A stretch of 64,000 nt of DNA, from positions 558,001 through 622,000 of the forward strand of contig NZ_ADVG01000005.1 in NCBI RefSeq assembly GCF_000178855.1, written 5' to 3'. The position numbers and the translations under genes were made by a program. Position 1 is the stretch's first letter. Every line of letters starts with the position of its first letter. The notes beneath the pieces are model-generated. The model ran no database searches. It was not told the origin of the DNA and saw nothing but the letters and a program-made list of their open reading frames with translations. The stretch is from Ktedonobacter racemifer DSM 44963. GTDB lineage: Bacteria > Chloroflexota > Ktedonobacteria > Ktedonobacterales > Ktedonobacteraceae. Below are positions 34,916 to 42,674 of this stretch, piece after piece.

Positions 34916-36378
34916 CTGGACTTTGCACATTTTTACTGAAGAGCCTTTTTGACCTCTGCCAGTACACTGCAAGGAATAGTAGTGTCCGTTGTGCGAGAAA
35001 AGGAGGTTTCTTCTAGTGTTCCCACATCCTCTTGCGAGCCTTTTAGCTCCATTCCGAGGAGCTTTCACGAGGCCGACCTGGCAAAAGGTCGTGCAACTTA
35101 TTGAAGGAACGCTCCTGACGCATGGACGCAGGACAGTAACAGCAGCGCTACGAGCGGCAGGACTGCAAGAAGAAAGGCATTTCAATCTCTTCCACCATGT
35201 CCTCAGTCGCGCTCGCTGGTCTCCTCTTCGAATCAGTCGCCTTCTATTGCTGCTGCTCGTTCAGACGTTTGTTCCCAAAGGGGCAACAGGTGAAATCGTA
35301 GCAGATGAAACGTTAGAGCGGCGATGGGGGCCACATATTACGAAGTGTGGATACTACCATGACCCTGTGCGCTCGTCAGAGAAGCATAAGAGGATCAGTC
35401 GTGGTTTGAGGTGGCTTTGCCTGATGCTCATCGTCACCCCTCCGTGGACGAGCCGACCCTGGGCACTTCCTTTTCTCTGTGTCTTGTTGACTTCCGAGGA
35501 GGTCGATATGAGGTTAGGGCGCCGGCATAAAACCGTTCCAGACTGGACTAAACAACTCATGAAGCTCGTACGCCGATGGCTCCCTGATCGAGCTATCAAG
35601 CTTGTTGGTGATGGCGCATATAGTGTTGTAGAGTTGGGAACGGCCTGCCGAAAACAGCAGATCACGCTCATCGCCCCGTTGCGTTTTGATGCCTGTCTCT
35701 ATACGCCTCCTCCAACACGTCAACCACGCCAAATGGGGCGACCACGCCTGATAGGCCAACGCCTCCCGCAGTTTGATCAGGTGCTCTTTGACCCACATAC
35801 TACCTGGCAGCAAGCCTGGGTCACATGGTATGGACAAGGCAAACGGCGGATCGAATGGTGCAGTGCAACGGCACTGTGGTATCGCGGAGGTCAAACGCCT
35901 TTACCTATCCGATGGGTTTTGAGCCGTGATCCCGAGGGGAAACACGAGCCACGAGCCTACTTCTCGACTGATCAAACCCAATCTGGCCTCTCTATCATCA
36001 CCGATTTTATGAAACGCTGGTGTGCTGAAGTCACCTTTGAAGAGAGCCGGGCACATTTAGGTGTGGAGACACAGCGACAATGGTCAGACAAGGCGATCGA
36101 ACGGATGACGCCTTGCCTCTTTGGGCTCTACAGCTTGGTCGCGTTTCTTGGTCACCACCACCATCCCACAGGGGATATTCCATTCCAACAAACAGCGTGG
36201 TACCGAAAGCGCCAGGCGACGTTCGCCGATGTGCTTGCTGTTGTGCGGCGTCATCTGTGGAATGATTTCCGTTATTCGACATTGCCCCAAAACCCTAATG
36301 TCATTTTACTTCCGCGCTCAGACCTCTCTCGCTTCGCTGATATCGTCTGTTCCTCAGCTTAAAATGTGCAAAGTCCAG
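34916..36378 (+). mobile_element. DDE insertion sequence, complete
   Basis: 18-bp perfect terminal repeats CTGGACTTTGCACATTTT (34916-34933) and its complement (36361-36378), the right one starting at the transposase stop. Flanks AACAC and AATAC differ at one base, so a 5-bp target duplication is possible but not proven. Inserted in the methyltransferase gene. Confidence 0.8.
34989..36362 (+). CDS. DDE transposase (IS701/DDE_5-like)
   Basis: 457 residues, undamaged. It has EIVADETLERRWGPHITKCG with the first Asp, IKLVGDGAYSVVELGTACRK with the second, and KRWCAEVTFEESRAHLGVET with the Glu in a long helix. Proteins with this architecture are annotated as DDE-superfamily endonucleases. The stop overlaps the right terminal repeat, typical of compact IS. 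Confidence 0.88.
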   Translation: MCEKRRFLLVFPHPLASLLAPFRGAFTRPTWQKVVQLIEGTLLTHGRRTVTAALRAAGLQEERHFNLFHHVLSRARWSPLRISRLLLLLLVQTFVPKGATGEIVADETLERRWGPHITKCGYYHDPVRSSEKHKRISRGLRWLCLMLIVTPPWTSRPWALPFLCVLLTSEEVDMRLGRRHKTVPDWTKQLMKLVRRWLPDRAIKLVGDGAYSVVELGTACRKQQITLIAPLRFDACLYTPPPTRQPRQMGRPRLIGQRLPQFDQVLFDPHTTWQQAWVTWYGQGKRRIEWCSATALWYRGGQTPLPIRWVLSRDPEGKHEPRAYFSTDQTQSGLSIITDFMKRWCAEVTFEESRAHLGVETQRQWSDKAIERMTPCLFGLYSLVAFLGHHHHPTGDIPFQQTAWYRKRQATFADVLAVVRRHLWNDFRYSTLPQNPNVILLPRSDLSRFADIVCSSA

Positions 36379-36418
36379 AATACGACGTACCATATAACTG
36401 ATAGAAGGCCAATGAGTT

Positions 36419-36496
36419 GGCCCTTGAGTATTAACGGACCGGAATACCACGCTAAGCACTTAGCGTGGTATTCCGGTCCGTTAATACTCAAGGGCC
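36419..36496. repeat. Very long perfect hairpin, left of the acetyltransferase
   Basis: 38-bp perfectly complementary arms (36419-36456, 36459-36496) with only CA between them; outer end GGCCCTTGAGTATTAACGG. The outer string GGCCCTTGAGTAT is shared with the hairpin at 37105-37164. Confidence 0.93.
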
Positions 36497-36630
36497 ATAT
36501 AGATCCGCTCTTATTAAACCGCTATAATATGCGAAGGACATAATGACTTTAGAATAAATAATTTCAATGATTTTTAAGGGGGCTCAACCCCTATGCTGTC
36601 TAAAAAAGAATAAAGGAGCTGTTACGTTAG

Positions 36631-37098
36631 ATGAAACAGATTACTCTTCGCCAATCCCAAAATTCCGATGTCGAGACAATTGCTAATTTACGGGCAATTG
36701 TACTACGAAATGATTTAACTAGGTTAGGAAGGTTTGATGAAGAGAAGGTTCGTCAACGCTTCCATAATTCATTTGACTCAGTTCACACTCGGATTATTGA
36801 GTCAGATTCTTCTTTTGTTGGCTGCGTAGCTCTTAAACCAACGTTAGATGGTTATTTATTGGAACATTTTTATATTCATCCCAATTACCAAGGTAAAGGG
36901 GTCGGTAGTCATGTATTAAAAAAATTGCTTGAACAAAATGATGTAAAAGGGAAACGTGTAACATTAAATGTCTTACAAGGAAGCTCTGCTAAACGTCTTT
37001 ATGAACGGTTTGGTTTTAAAGTTGAAAGTGAGGATCTCATAGACGTTTACATGTCTGTGAATGTAGAGGAAAATATCAGAACCGTCGAAGGAATGTAA
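36631..37098 (+). CDS. GNAT-family N-acetyltransferase, AT-rich
   Basis: 155 residues with the acetyl-CoA motif A YIHPNYQGKGVGSHVL (consensus Q/RxxGxG/A) and motif B NVLQGSSAKRLYERFGFKVE. A good ribosome site (AAAGGAG) precedes ATG 36631. Codon use is visibly AT-rich compared with all neighbours (many TTA, AAA, AAT), pointing to recent acquisition from a low-GC donor. It is bracketed by two long palindromes that share their outer sequence. The substrate may be an amine or antibiotic; not determinable. Confidence 0.9.
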   Translation: MKQITLRQSQNSDVETIANLRAIVLRNDLTRLGRFDEEKVRQRFHNSFDSVHTRIIESDSSFVGCVALKPTLDGYLLEHFYIHPNYQGKGVGSHVLKKLLEQNDVKGKRVTLNVLQGSSAKRLYERFGFKVESEDLIDVYMSVNVEENIRTVEGM

Positions 37099-37104
37099 TA
37101 GGCC

Positions 37105-37164
37105 CTTGAGTATGAATGGACCCGACTACAATGGGCATTGTAGTCGGGTCCATTCATACTCAAG
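37105..37164. repeat. Very long perfect hairpin, right of the acetyltransferase
   Basis: 29-bp perfect arms (37105-37133, 37136-37164) separated by GG. The left arm is preceded by GGCC and begins CTTGAGTATGAATGGACC, matching the outer part of the 36419 hairpin. It starts only 7 bases after the gene stop, so it could also end transcription. Confidence 0.92.
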
Positions 37165-37263
37165 TGATTAATCTTCCTTTTGGCCAATGGACAGAAAATG
37201 CCTGGTCATCCCGAGTCCTTTAGGTGTCCTCCCTGTTTCTTCAATCTGTACCCTTCTTGCTTT

Positions 37264-38157
37264 CTACTCGAAAAACCTGGACTCCGCGATAATCTCCTGT
37301 GAAGGGAGAAAGGTAGCTTCGACGACGGATCTACCTGTGCGCTGGAGATATTGCCGAACGACACGATAGCCGATGGCATAACCGGCAAAATCAGGAACTC
37401 CAGCTTTGGGCCGCCCCGAGCTTGCGGTAATCGTATCGCCGAAGATATAGCCGCTCACAGCATTGAAGCCGCTCACATCAAGCGCGCCGCCGATAACGTG
37501 CCGTGCTGTGTCCAGCTCCTCCTCATTAAAATCGGTGACAAAGTAGCCGACCAGATCCTCTCCAAAGAGCTCGGCCGCGAACGCTTCCGCCAGCCCTTCG
37601 GCGATGATATAATCGGCGACTGTGACCTGCATGGGCAGGAAGGGGACGGTCTTGAAACGCACGTTATGGTTGAGCTCGTGAACCGACGCGGGCCCAACGC
37701 GGGGCAGCGTATAGTTGTCGGTGAGGCTGAGCGAGACCATGAGATAGCCCGGGATGCCACCAAATCCCGCATAGCCTCGACCGGGAAGATTGCTATTGTG
37801 CTTGGTGAGGACCACCGCACAGTTGATGGTGTCCAATCCAATGCGGTCAGCATAGGGGGCGAATGCAGCCACACCTCGTTCAAGTGCAGCCGTGGACCTC
37901 TGCCAGGCCCCATCATCGGTCAGTCGCCTGACCATTTCCTCAATGAGGGGACGCTGCTCGCCATCGAAATCTTCAGGCGTATACAGGGTCCACATTTTCG
38001 CCCAAGCCAGGGGATCGTCGCCTCCGCCATAAATACGCATCATGCCTTCAAAGGGGGCCAGCAGTTCCTGTCGATATATGGCCTCTCGTTCCTGCGCGCT
38101 GGCACTGTTAAGCAAACGCCGATAGATAGACTCGACATCTATGATCTGCAATTTCAT
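37264..38157 (-). CDS. DUF2268 putative zinc protease
   Basis: 297 residues. The HExxH zinc motif is VHELNHNV, with GLAEAFAAELFG about 35 residues later supplying the expected third ligand or Glu. This matches the DUF2268 (YjaZ-like) gluzincin family. No signal peptide. AAAGGAA precedes ATG 38157. The promoter contains a MerR-type dyad (38212-38228) identical in core to the one before the divergent MerR gene. Confidence 0.85.
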   Translation of the reverse strand: MKLQIIDVESIYRRLLNSASAQEREAIYRQELLAPFEGMMRIYGGGDDPLAWAKMWTLYTPEDFDGEQRPLIEEMVRRLTDDGAWQRSTAALERGVAAFAPYADRIGLDTINCAVVLTKHNSNLPGRGYAGFGGIPGYLMVSLSLTDNYTLPRVGPASVHELNHNVRFKTVPFLPMQVTVADYIIAEGLAEAFAAELFGEDLVGYFVTDFNEEELDTARHVIGGALDVSGFNAVSGYIFGDTITASSGRPKAGVPDFAGYAIGYRVVRQYLQRTGRSVVEATFLPSQEIIAESRFFE

Positions 38158-38195
38158 CTGGTATTCCTTTCGAGCTTTCGCGACATAAGAGTTAC

Positions 38196-38235
38196 TGGGA
38201 AGAGTCTAACCTATGACGTAACGTCATATGCAAGC
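38196..38235 (-). promoter_or_regulatory. MerR-type promoter of the DUF2268 gene
   Basis: On the minus strand: TTGCAT, a 19-base spacer holding TATGACGTTACGTCATA, then TAGACT. A 19-bp spacer with the dyad inside is the hallmark of promoters activated by MerR proteins through DNA twisting. Confidence 0.7.
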
Positions 38236-38379
38236 CCATTTCACGCTTTGTGGGTTCGACTTCTCTCTGTCTGTGAGCAGAGCTTTCGGGATGGGGAAAC
38301 GATGTCTGGCAGCCGTGTGATAGCTTATCCATCTTCACATGCAATGCTCACCCAATGATCCTACTGGTCGTCCAGAGTA

Positions 38380-38410
38380 TTGCGTATGACGCTACGTCAT
38401 ACCGTATACT
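38380..38410 (+). promoter_or_regulatory. MerR-type promoter of the regulator gene
   Basis: TTGCGT (38380-38385), 19-base spacer, TATACT (38405-38410), with the dyad GTATGACG-CTA-CGTCATAC at 38384-38402. Same operator core as in front of DUF2268. Confidence 0.72.
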
Positions 38411-38432
38411 TTCGAATGAAAGGAGAAAACGC

Positions 38433-39275
38433 GTGGATCGCAAACACTATACGACCAGTCAATTTGCGCAGAAGGCCGCAGTCACAGCACGGACCTTACG
38501 TTTTTATAACAAAGTGGGTCTGCTCTCCCCCTCTGAGTATACCGAGGCAGGACACCGACTGTACTCGGATGAGGATCTGTGGAGTTTGCAGCAGATTCTC
38601 GCGTTGAAATTTCTGGGTTTCTCTCTCGAAGAGATCAAAGTGTGTCTGCAAAAGAATCCGGAACATTTACAAGAGACACTTGTGATGCAGAAGGCGATGC
38701 TGCGGGAGAAGCGCAGCCAACTGGATGCGGTCCTTCGGGCCATCGAGAAAGCTGAAGAATTGTTAAAAAGGAACCAGAGAGATTGGGAATCAATTCTTAT
38801 CGATGTGATCCAGGTGATGCATATGGAACAGGATAAAGCGTGGGTGAAGAAATATCTCACTGAGGAACAACAACAGAAGTTGGCTGAAATCTCTCAGAAA
38901 TCGTACAGTCCTGAAACAGCGCAGAAACTGGCAGTATGGGAAGAGAACTGGACCGAGGAGGATCAGCAACGTGCAAGTCAGCAATGGGATGCAGTGTTCG
39001 CAGAACTGAGGAGGCTGGTTGCGGAGAGGAAAGATCCAACCAGTGTGGAAGGTCAGGCTCTGGCGAAGCAGCACAGTGAGCTGATCAAGCAATTGACCCG
39101 GGGTGATGCGGATGTCGAGGCAGGTGTGAAACAATGGTGGAAGAACTATGAGGAGCTTCCCCTGGAGGAGAAGCCGTTCCCAATGTATCACTCCAGTAAG
39201 GAGGAAAAAGCGTTTCTGCAGAAAGCGCTGGCGCACTACAAGCTCAGCAATGGGATGCAGTGTTCGCAGAACTAG
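38433..39275 (+). CDS. MerR-family regulator with TipAS domain
   Basis: Starts at GTG 38433 (AAAGGAG eleven bases upstream); the longer frame would include its own promoter. The N-terminus YTTSQFAQKAAVTARTLRFY and NKVGLLSPSEYTEAGHRLYS is a standard MerR winged helix, followed by a dimerisation coiled coil and a C-terminal all-helical TipAS domain (about 150-280, QQWDAVFAELRRLVAERKDP). TipAS domains bind thiopeptides and other hydrophobic ligands. Probably activates itself and the divergent DUF2268 gene. Confidence 0.92.
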   Translation: MDRKHYTTSQFAQKAAVTARTLRFYNKVGLLSPSEYTEAGHRLYSDEDLWSLQQILALKFLGFSLEEIKVCLQKNPEHLQETLVMQKAMLREKRSQLDAVLRAIEKAEELLKRNQRDWESILIDVIQVMHMEQDKAWVKKYLTEEQQQKLAEISQKSYSPETAQKLAVWEENWTEEDQQRASQQWDAVFAELRRLVAERKDPTSVEGQALAKQHSELIKQLTRGDADVEAGVKQWWKNYEELPLEEKPFPMYHSSKEEKAFLQKALAHYKLSNGMQCSQN

Positions 39276-39336
39276 GCCCTGCGTTAAGGAAGACACCCTC
39301 TAGCCGCAAAGTAGATAAGTGCGGCACAGTTTTTGC

Positions 39337-40293
39337 TTAGAGTGCTTCAGATGTGCCCATCATCCGTGCCAGGTCATCGGCAGAAACTCGCGTGTAAATG
39401 GTCGTTGTTGCAATATCAGCATGACCCAGCAATTGCTGAATAGCAGGAAGAGGCATCGGAGGGCGGTCCAATCCATAGGCCGCAGGATCAAGGAGTGCTT
39501 TCGCGAACGTATGACGCAGGTCGTGAGGGCCGAGAGGGGAAGGGAGCTTTGCGGCCTGGCCCAGTTTGGCAATAATCTCCCGAATGCCGCGCTCAGCCAG
39601 AGGGCCGCGCTGGCCGAGGAAGAGATGTCTATCGGGCCAGCGACTCCAGGAAGCAACGGATTCTCCCCGGAGAACTGCCCGCTCACGCCAGCGTTCGGCA
39701 AGATGCTCACGATAGGTGAAATATGCATCGAGCGGTTCGCGAGCTTCCTGGACCAGCGGGATCTCGCGGTGTTTGAGTCCTTTGCCTCGGCGGATAATGA
39801 GCAACCCGCGCCTCGCCGAGACCTGCACATCGGGGATCTGGAGGGCCGCAACTTCTGAAACGCGTGGGCCTGCATAGCGGAAAAGGGTTGCCAGCGCCAG
39901 GGCTAAGCCATGATCACGGCGAGCCGCTTGTTCGGCACAGCGTCGAACTGCATTCCATTCGGTCTTGGATAAGGCGACAGGGGCTGGTTCCACGATCTCG
40001 ATCATGGTCAGGTGGCGAAAGGGATTGCTCTCAGCAATGGTATCAAAGAAGAGCATGAGACTGATCAACGCTCGATTGATGGTCGTCGGGGCATAGCGTT
40101 TGGCGAGCAGGTGATCCCGATAGGCTTTGGCATCGGCAGATGTGACCTCGGTGGCTTTGAGGAGAGGCGCGTTCCTGCTGCAACCAGGTGGCAAAGCGAC
40201 GAGCATCCTGGGTATAGAGCGCGATGGTCTTGGCTGCAAGATCCGGACGCAGGTTGAGTTGTTCCCGGCCTGGGTGGCAATCTCATTCCACAT
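39337..40293 (-). CDS. Tyrosine recombinase with compensated double frameshift in its core-binding domain
   Basis: Catalytic residues are all present: R in RYAGPRVSEVAAL, HDLRHTFA (HxxR), LLGHAD (H), and TTTIYTRV (Tyr). ATG 40293 has AAGGAGG upstream. However residues 10-42 are read in the wrong frame: the neighbouring frame encodes the expected SAM-like core-binding segment (LNLRPDLAAKTIALYTQDAR, RFATWLQQERA). A one-base loss near 40268 and one-base change near 40170 cancel, so the protein is full-length but its DNA-binding N-terminus is scrambled. Probably inactive. Confidence 0.8.
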   Translation of the reverse strand: MWNEIATQAGNNSTCVRILQPRPSRSIPRMLVALPPGCSRNAPLLKATEVTSADAKAYRDHLLAKRYAPTTINRALISLMLFFDTIAESNPFRHLTMIEIVEPAPVALSKTEWNAVRRCAEQAARRDHGLALALATLFRYAGPRVSEVAALQIPDVQVSARRGLLIIRRGKGLKHREIPLVQEAREPLDAYFTYREHLAERWRERAVLRGESVASWSRWPDRHLFLGQRGPLAERGIREIIAKLGQAAKLPSPLGPHDLRHTFAKALLDPAAYGLDRPPMPLPAIQQLLGHADIATTTIYTRVSADDLARMMGTSEAL

Positions 40294-40305
40294 AGCTCCT
40301 CCTTG

Positions 40306-40426
40306 TTATCGGCACAGTTACATTATCGGTGCAGTTTTTTCTGAGATAGCGTCCGCAACTCTGCCGATAACATACCACACATGGGGAGAAACGGTGCCGA
40401 TAATCCTGCTTTTCGGCGCAGTTTCC
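40306..40426. repeat. Repeated recombinase-type sites beside the integrase
   Basis: Five copies of TTATCGGCRCAGTT-like sequence: plus strand at 40306, 40323 and about 40411; minus strand at about 40361 and 40393. A related GCGGCACAGTTTTT lies at 39321 beyond the other end of the gene. These look like arm- or core-type binding sites of the recombinase. Confidence 0.5.
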
Positions 40427-40577
40427 TTTCCTCCTGGTAAATGCCGTACCAAGTGAGCAGGTTTGGCCCTCCGACGTAAGCACTTGCCCTCCAATGTGAG
40501 CACTGGTACAAAACTACTTGAGCAAACCGCTTCACATCTGGGGTATCAGCAGAGAAGAGTGTAAATAACAACGAGAT

Positions 40578-40769
40578 CCACACGGTCCGATGGGGAGTAT
40601 GCAATTTGACACACTGGAGTATGAGGTGGTTGTGCTGCGTGCAGGCTAGGTAGGGCAGCGTTTTAGCGGCCTGATCTCTCCGCGTTGGCCTGAGCTGCAG
40701 CAGGCAGTCAAGCAACAACGGGACCCATGCCAGATCAGTCTTTATCCTCGTCGCCGCCTCTGGTGGTAA
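40578..40769 (+). pseudogene. C-terminal remnant of a second NTF2-like gene
   Basis: Reads MQFDTLEYEVVVLRAG-stop-VGQRFSGLISPRWPELQQAV and ends at TAA 40769. This aligns without gaps to LQFYNIFLLRAGVIRLAFSG and LISPRPAELKEAF at the end of the intact gene at 40900; the TAG falls where that gene has Val. A diverged duplicate killed by truncation and a nonsense codon. Confidence 0.72.
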
Positions 40770-40899
40770 ACAGGTGCGCGGTCCTCCATTGGGGTCAACG
40801 CGCGGACGTGAGGCGCAAGCGCTTTTTCAGTCAGGATGCAGCATATGCTACAATAAAACCTAAAAGCAGAGATACACATGGATGCAAAGGAATAACAAA

Positions 40900-41766
40900 A
40901 TGCAAGAGACAGCGGGAGAGATGTTCTATTATCGCCTGAGCAGCGCTATCGAAGCACAGGATCTTGCCACCCTGGAAACCCTGTATCATCCTGACGCCAC
41001 CCTGATCTCCCTCACGACTGGACAGATCATCCAGGGGCGAGCCGCCATCATGGCAACCATCAAACAGACCCTCTCAGTCACCAGTCCCATCAAACCGATA
41101 GCCATTGAGAGCTTCGTTGAACTCTCGGATGATATTATCTGTGTCGAGGCCACCCTGTCTACCCGCTTCACCCAGAACCGCCAGACCTATGATATCTATT
41201 TGCTCCAGGCAGGCGTCATACGCAATCATTTCAGCGGCATGATTTCGCCACGTCAGCCCGCTACTCCACTCCATCTCGGAGCCCCAGCCACACCTGAGCA
41301 GCAATTTCACCGCCGCTACTGGACCGCTCGACAGGCACAGAATCTCGCCCAACTTCGCACCCTCTATCACCCCAACGCTATCAGTATCTCCGTCAGCGGC
41401 GGTTCCGTCACCCAGGGATACGATACCATTGAGAACAACTTTCAACACGAGACGCGCGAATTGGGTCCTTCGCGGCTCAAGGCTCTTACCCGCTTCATCG
41501 AAGATTCCGATCTGATCTGCACCGAAGGGACCTTCACCATTGATATAGACCCCGGCATGTCTCTTACCAGGGTCCCCCTGGATCTGCAATTCTACAACAT
41601 CTTTCTCCTGCGGGCCGGAGTCATTCGCCTGGCCTTCAGTGGCCTCATTTCCCCACGTCCCGCCGAACTCAAAGAGGCATTCAAGCTCATTGCCGAGCGT
41701 CGCCGCAAAGCGCTGGGCATGACGTGGGACGCCTTTATAACCTCCCGGCGCCGCTGGGGGTTATAA
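40900..41766 (+). CDS. Tandem NTF2/SnoaL-like protein
   Basis: 288 residues from ATG 40900 (AAAGGA eight bases upstream; the ATG at 40882 lies before that site). Two similar halves, each starting with a helix and TLYHPDATLISLTTGQIIQG / TLYHPNAISISVSGGSVTQG and ending LQAGVIRNHFSGMISPR / LRAGVIRLAFSGLISPR, as in SnoaL-like polyketide cyclase folds of the NTF2 superfamily. No catalytic residue can be assigned. Sole intact cargo of transposon C. Confidence 0.8.
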   Translation: MQETAGEMFYYRLSSAIEAQDLATLETLYHPDATLISLTTGQIIQGRAAIMATIKQTLSVTSPIKPIAIESFVELSDDIICVEATLSTRFTQNRQTYDIYLLQAGVIRNHFSGMISPRQPATPLHLGAPATPEQQFHRRYWTARQAQNLAQLRTLYHPNAISISVSGGSVTQGYDTIENNFQHETRELGPSRLKALTRFIEDSDLICTEGTFTIDIDPGMSLTRVPLDLQFYNIFLLRAGVIRLAFSGLISPRPAELKEAFKLIAERRRKALGMTWDAFITSRRRWGL

Positions 41767-41977
41767 GGGGTGTAGATCTCGTTGTTATTTACACTCTTCT
41801 CTGCTGATACCCCAGATGTGAAGCGGTTTGCTCAAGTAGTTTTGTACCAGTGCTCACATTGGAGGGCAAGTGCTTACGTCGGAGGGCCAAACCTGCTCAC
41901 TTGGTACGGCATTTACCACCTCCATTCCTCCCAGACTTTTCTTCGACCTCTTTCGAGAATAGACAGAGAGACGCTTC

Positions 41978-42006
41978 TTGACAACTAACGTTAGTTACGT
42001 TATAGT
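41978..42006 (+). promoter_or_regulatory. Strong sigma-70 promoter with embedded operator
   Basis: TTGACA (41978-41983), 17-base spacer, TATAGT (42001-42006). The spacer carries the perfect 14-bp palindrome AACTAACGTTAGTT (41983-41996), the form of TetR-family operators. A bound repressor would cover the promoter. It drives 42051-43895. Confidence 0.75.
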
Positions 42007-42050
42007 GGCGGGGAAGATTTGATCCTATCTCAAAGACAAGGAGGGGGTCG

Positions 42051-42596
42051 ATGGCTCTCTTTGACAACAGGCTGGCCCGGGAAATCATCATGCTGGTGCG
42101 ACAGCGGTATGGGGAGTTAGGAAACGCGCTGGGAGAGGCATGCCAACAAGAGGGTCTGGACCAATGGAACGAGTCCAGTCTGTTGCAACGTGATCTGAAA
42201 CTGTTGATCGGGGTTGCCAATGGGGAATACCACCGAACAGAAGAGGCCGTTCGTCACGCCGAACAAGCACTCACGCGCCTGCTGGATTTGCTGTTGGGGA
42301 ATCCGCTGGCAAGCCGAATAGTCATCCCGGATGACTTTTGGAAAACGGACCCCGGCATTCTGATCTCGCGAGTCCGGTGGTGGATCTCGGTTGATGACCT
42401 GATTACCATCAGCAATGCTGCGGCGTTGGCCTTTGGGGAAAACACGCAGGCCAATCGCATGCGCATCGGACGTGCAATCGACAGTGGCTTCTTAGAATGG
42501 GTTCCTGATCCCTCAGTGGCCAACCCACAACAAAATAAACGTGTGCTTCGGCCTCAGGTGGAGCGTTTGCGTGATCAACGCCGACTGCCTGAATAA
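42051..42596 (+). CDS. Uncharacterised helical protein
   Basis: 181 residues, ATG 42051 preceded by AGGAGGGGG. Mostly alpha-helical by residue pattern. The C-terminal part (LITISNAAALAFGENTQANR, MRIGRAIDSGFLEWVPDP) has the spacing of a winged helix-turn-helix. No family recognised. First gene after the operator-bearing promoter, 78 bases before the serine hydrolase, so probably cotranscribed. Confidence 0.6.
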   Translation: MALFDNRLAREIIMLVRQRYGELGNALGEACQQEGLDQWNESSLLQRDLKLLIGVANGEYHRTEEAVRHAEQALTRLLDLLLGNPLASRIVIPDDFWKTDPGILISRVRWWISVDDLITISNAAALAFGENTQANRMRIGRAIDSGFLEWVPDPSVANPQQNKRVLRPQVERLRDQRRLPE

Positions 42597-42674
42597 ACGA
42601 GATAGACCGCATCTAAGGCGCGTTGCTCTTCTACACCCAAGCGATTTTTAGAATACACACGAAAGGATAACGAG

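Larger units (their letters stand above)
40435..41918. mobile_element. Transposon C of the TGGTAAAT family with perfect 144-bp inverted ends
   Basis: 40435-40578 and 41775-41918 are exact inverted copies; termini TGGTAAATGCC/GGCATTTACCA; target duplication CCTCC (40430-40434, 41919-41923). Total 1484 bp. It holds one intact NTF2-like gene and the tail of a broken paralogue, and no transposase. Its ends resemble those of transposons A and B (shared AAGTG-GCAGGTTT, GCACTTGCCCTC and GGTATCAGCA strings). Confidence 0.93.

Noticed and set aside
34911..36383. A proven 5-bp target duplication for the DDE insertion sequence
   Set aside because: AACAC and AATAC differ at one base, so it is left as possible only.
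36419..37164. Integron attC sites around the acetyltransferase
   Set aside because: The arms are perfect and lack the R and L box spacing and the extrahelical bases of attC; no IntI with the extra domain was seen.
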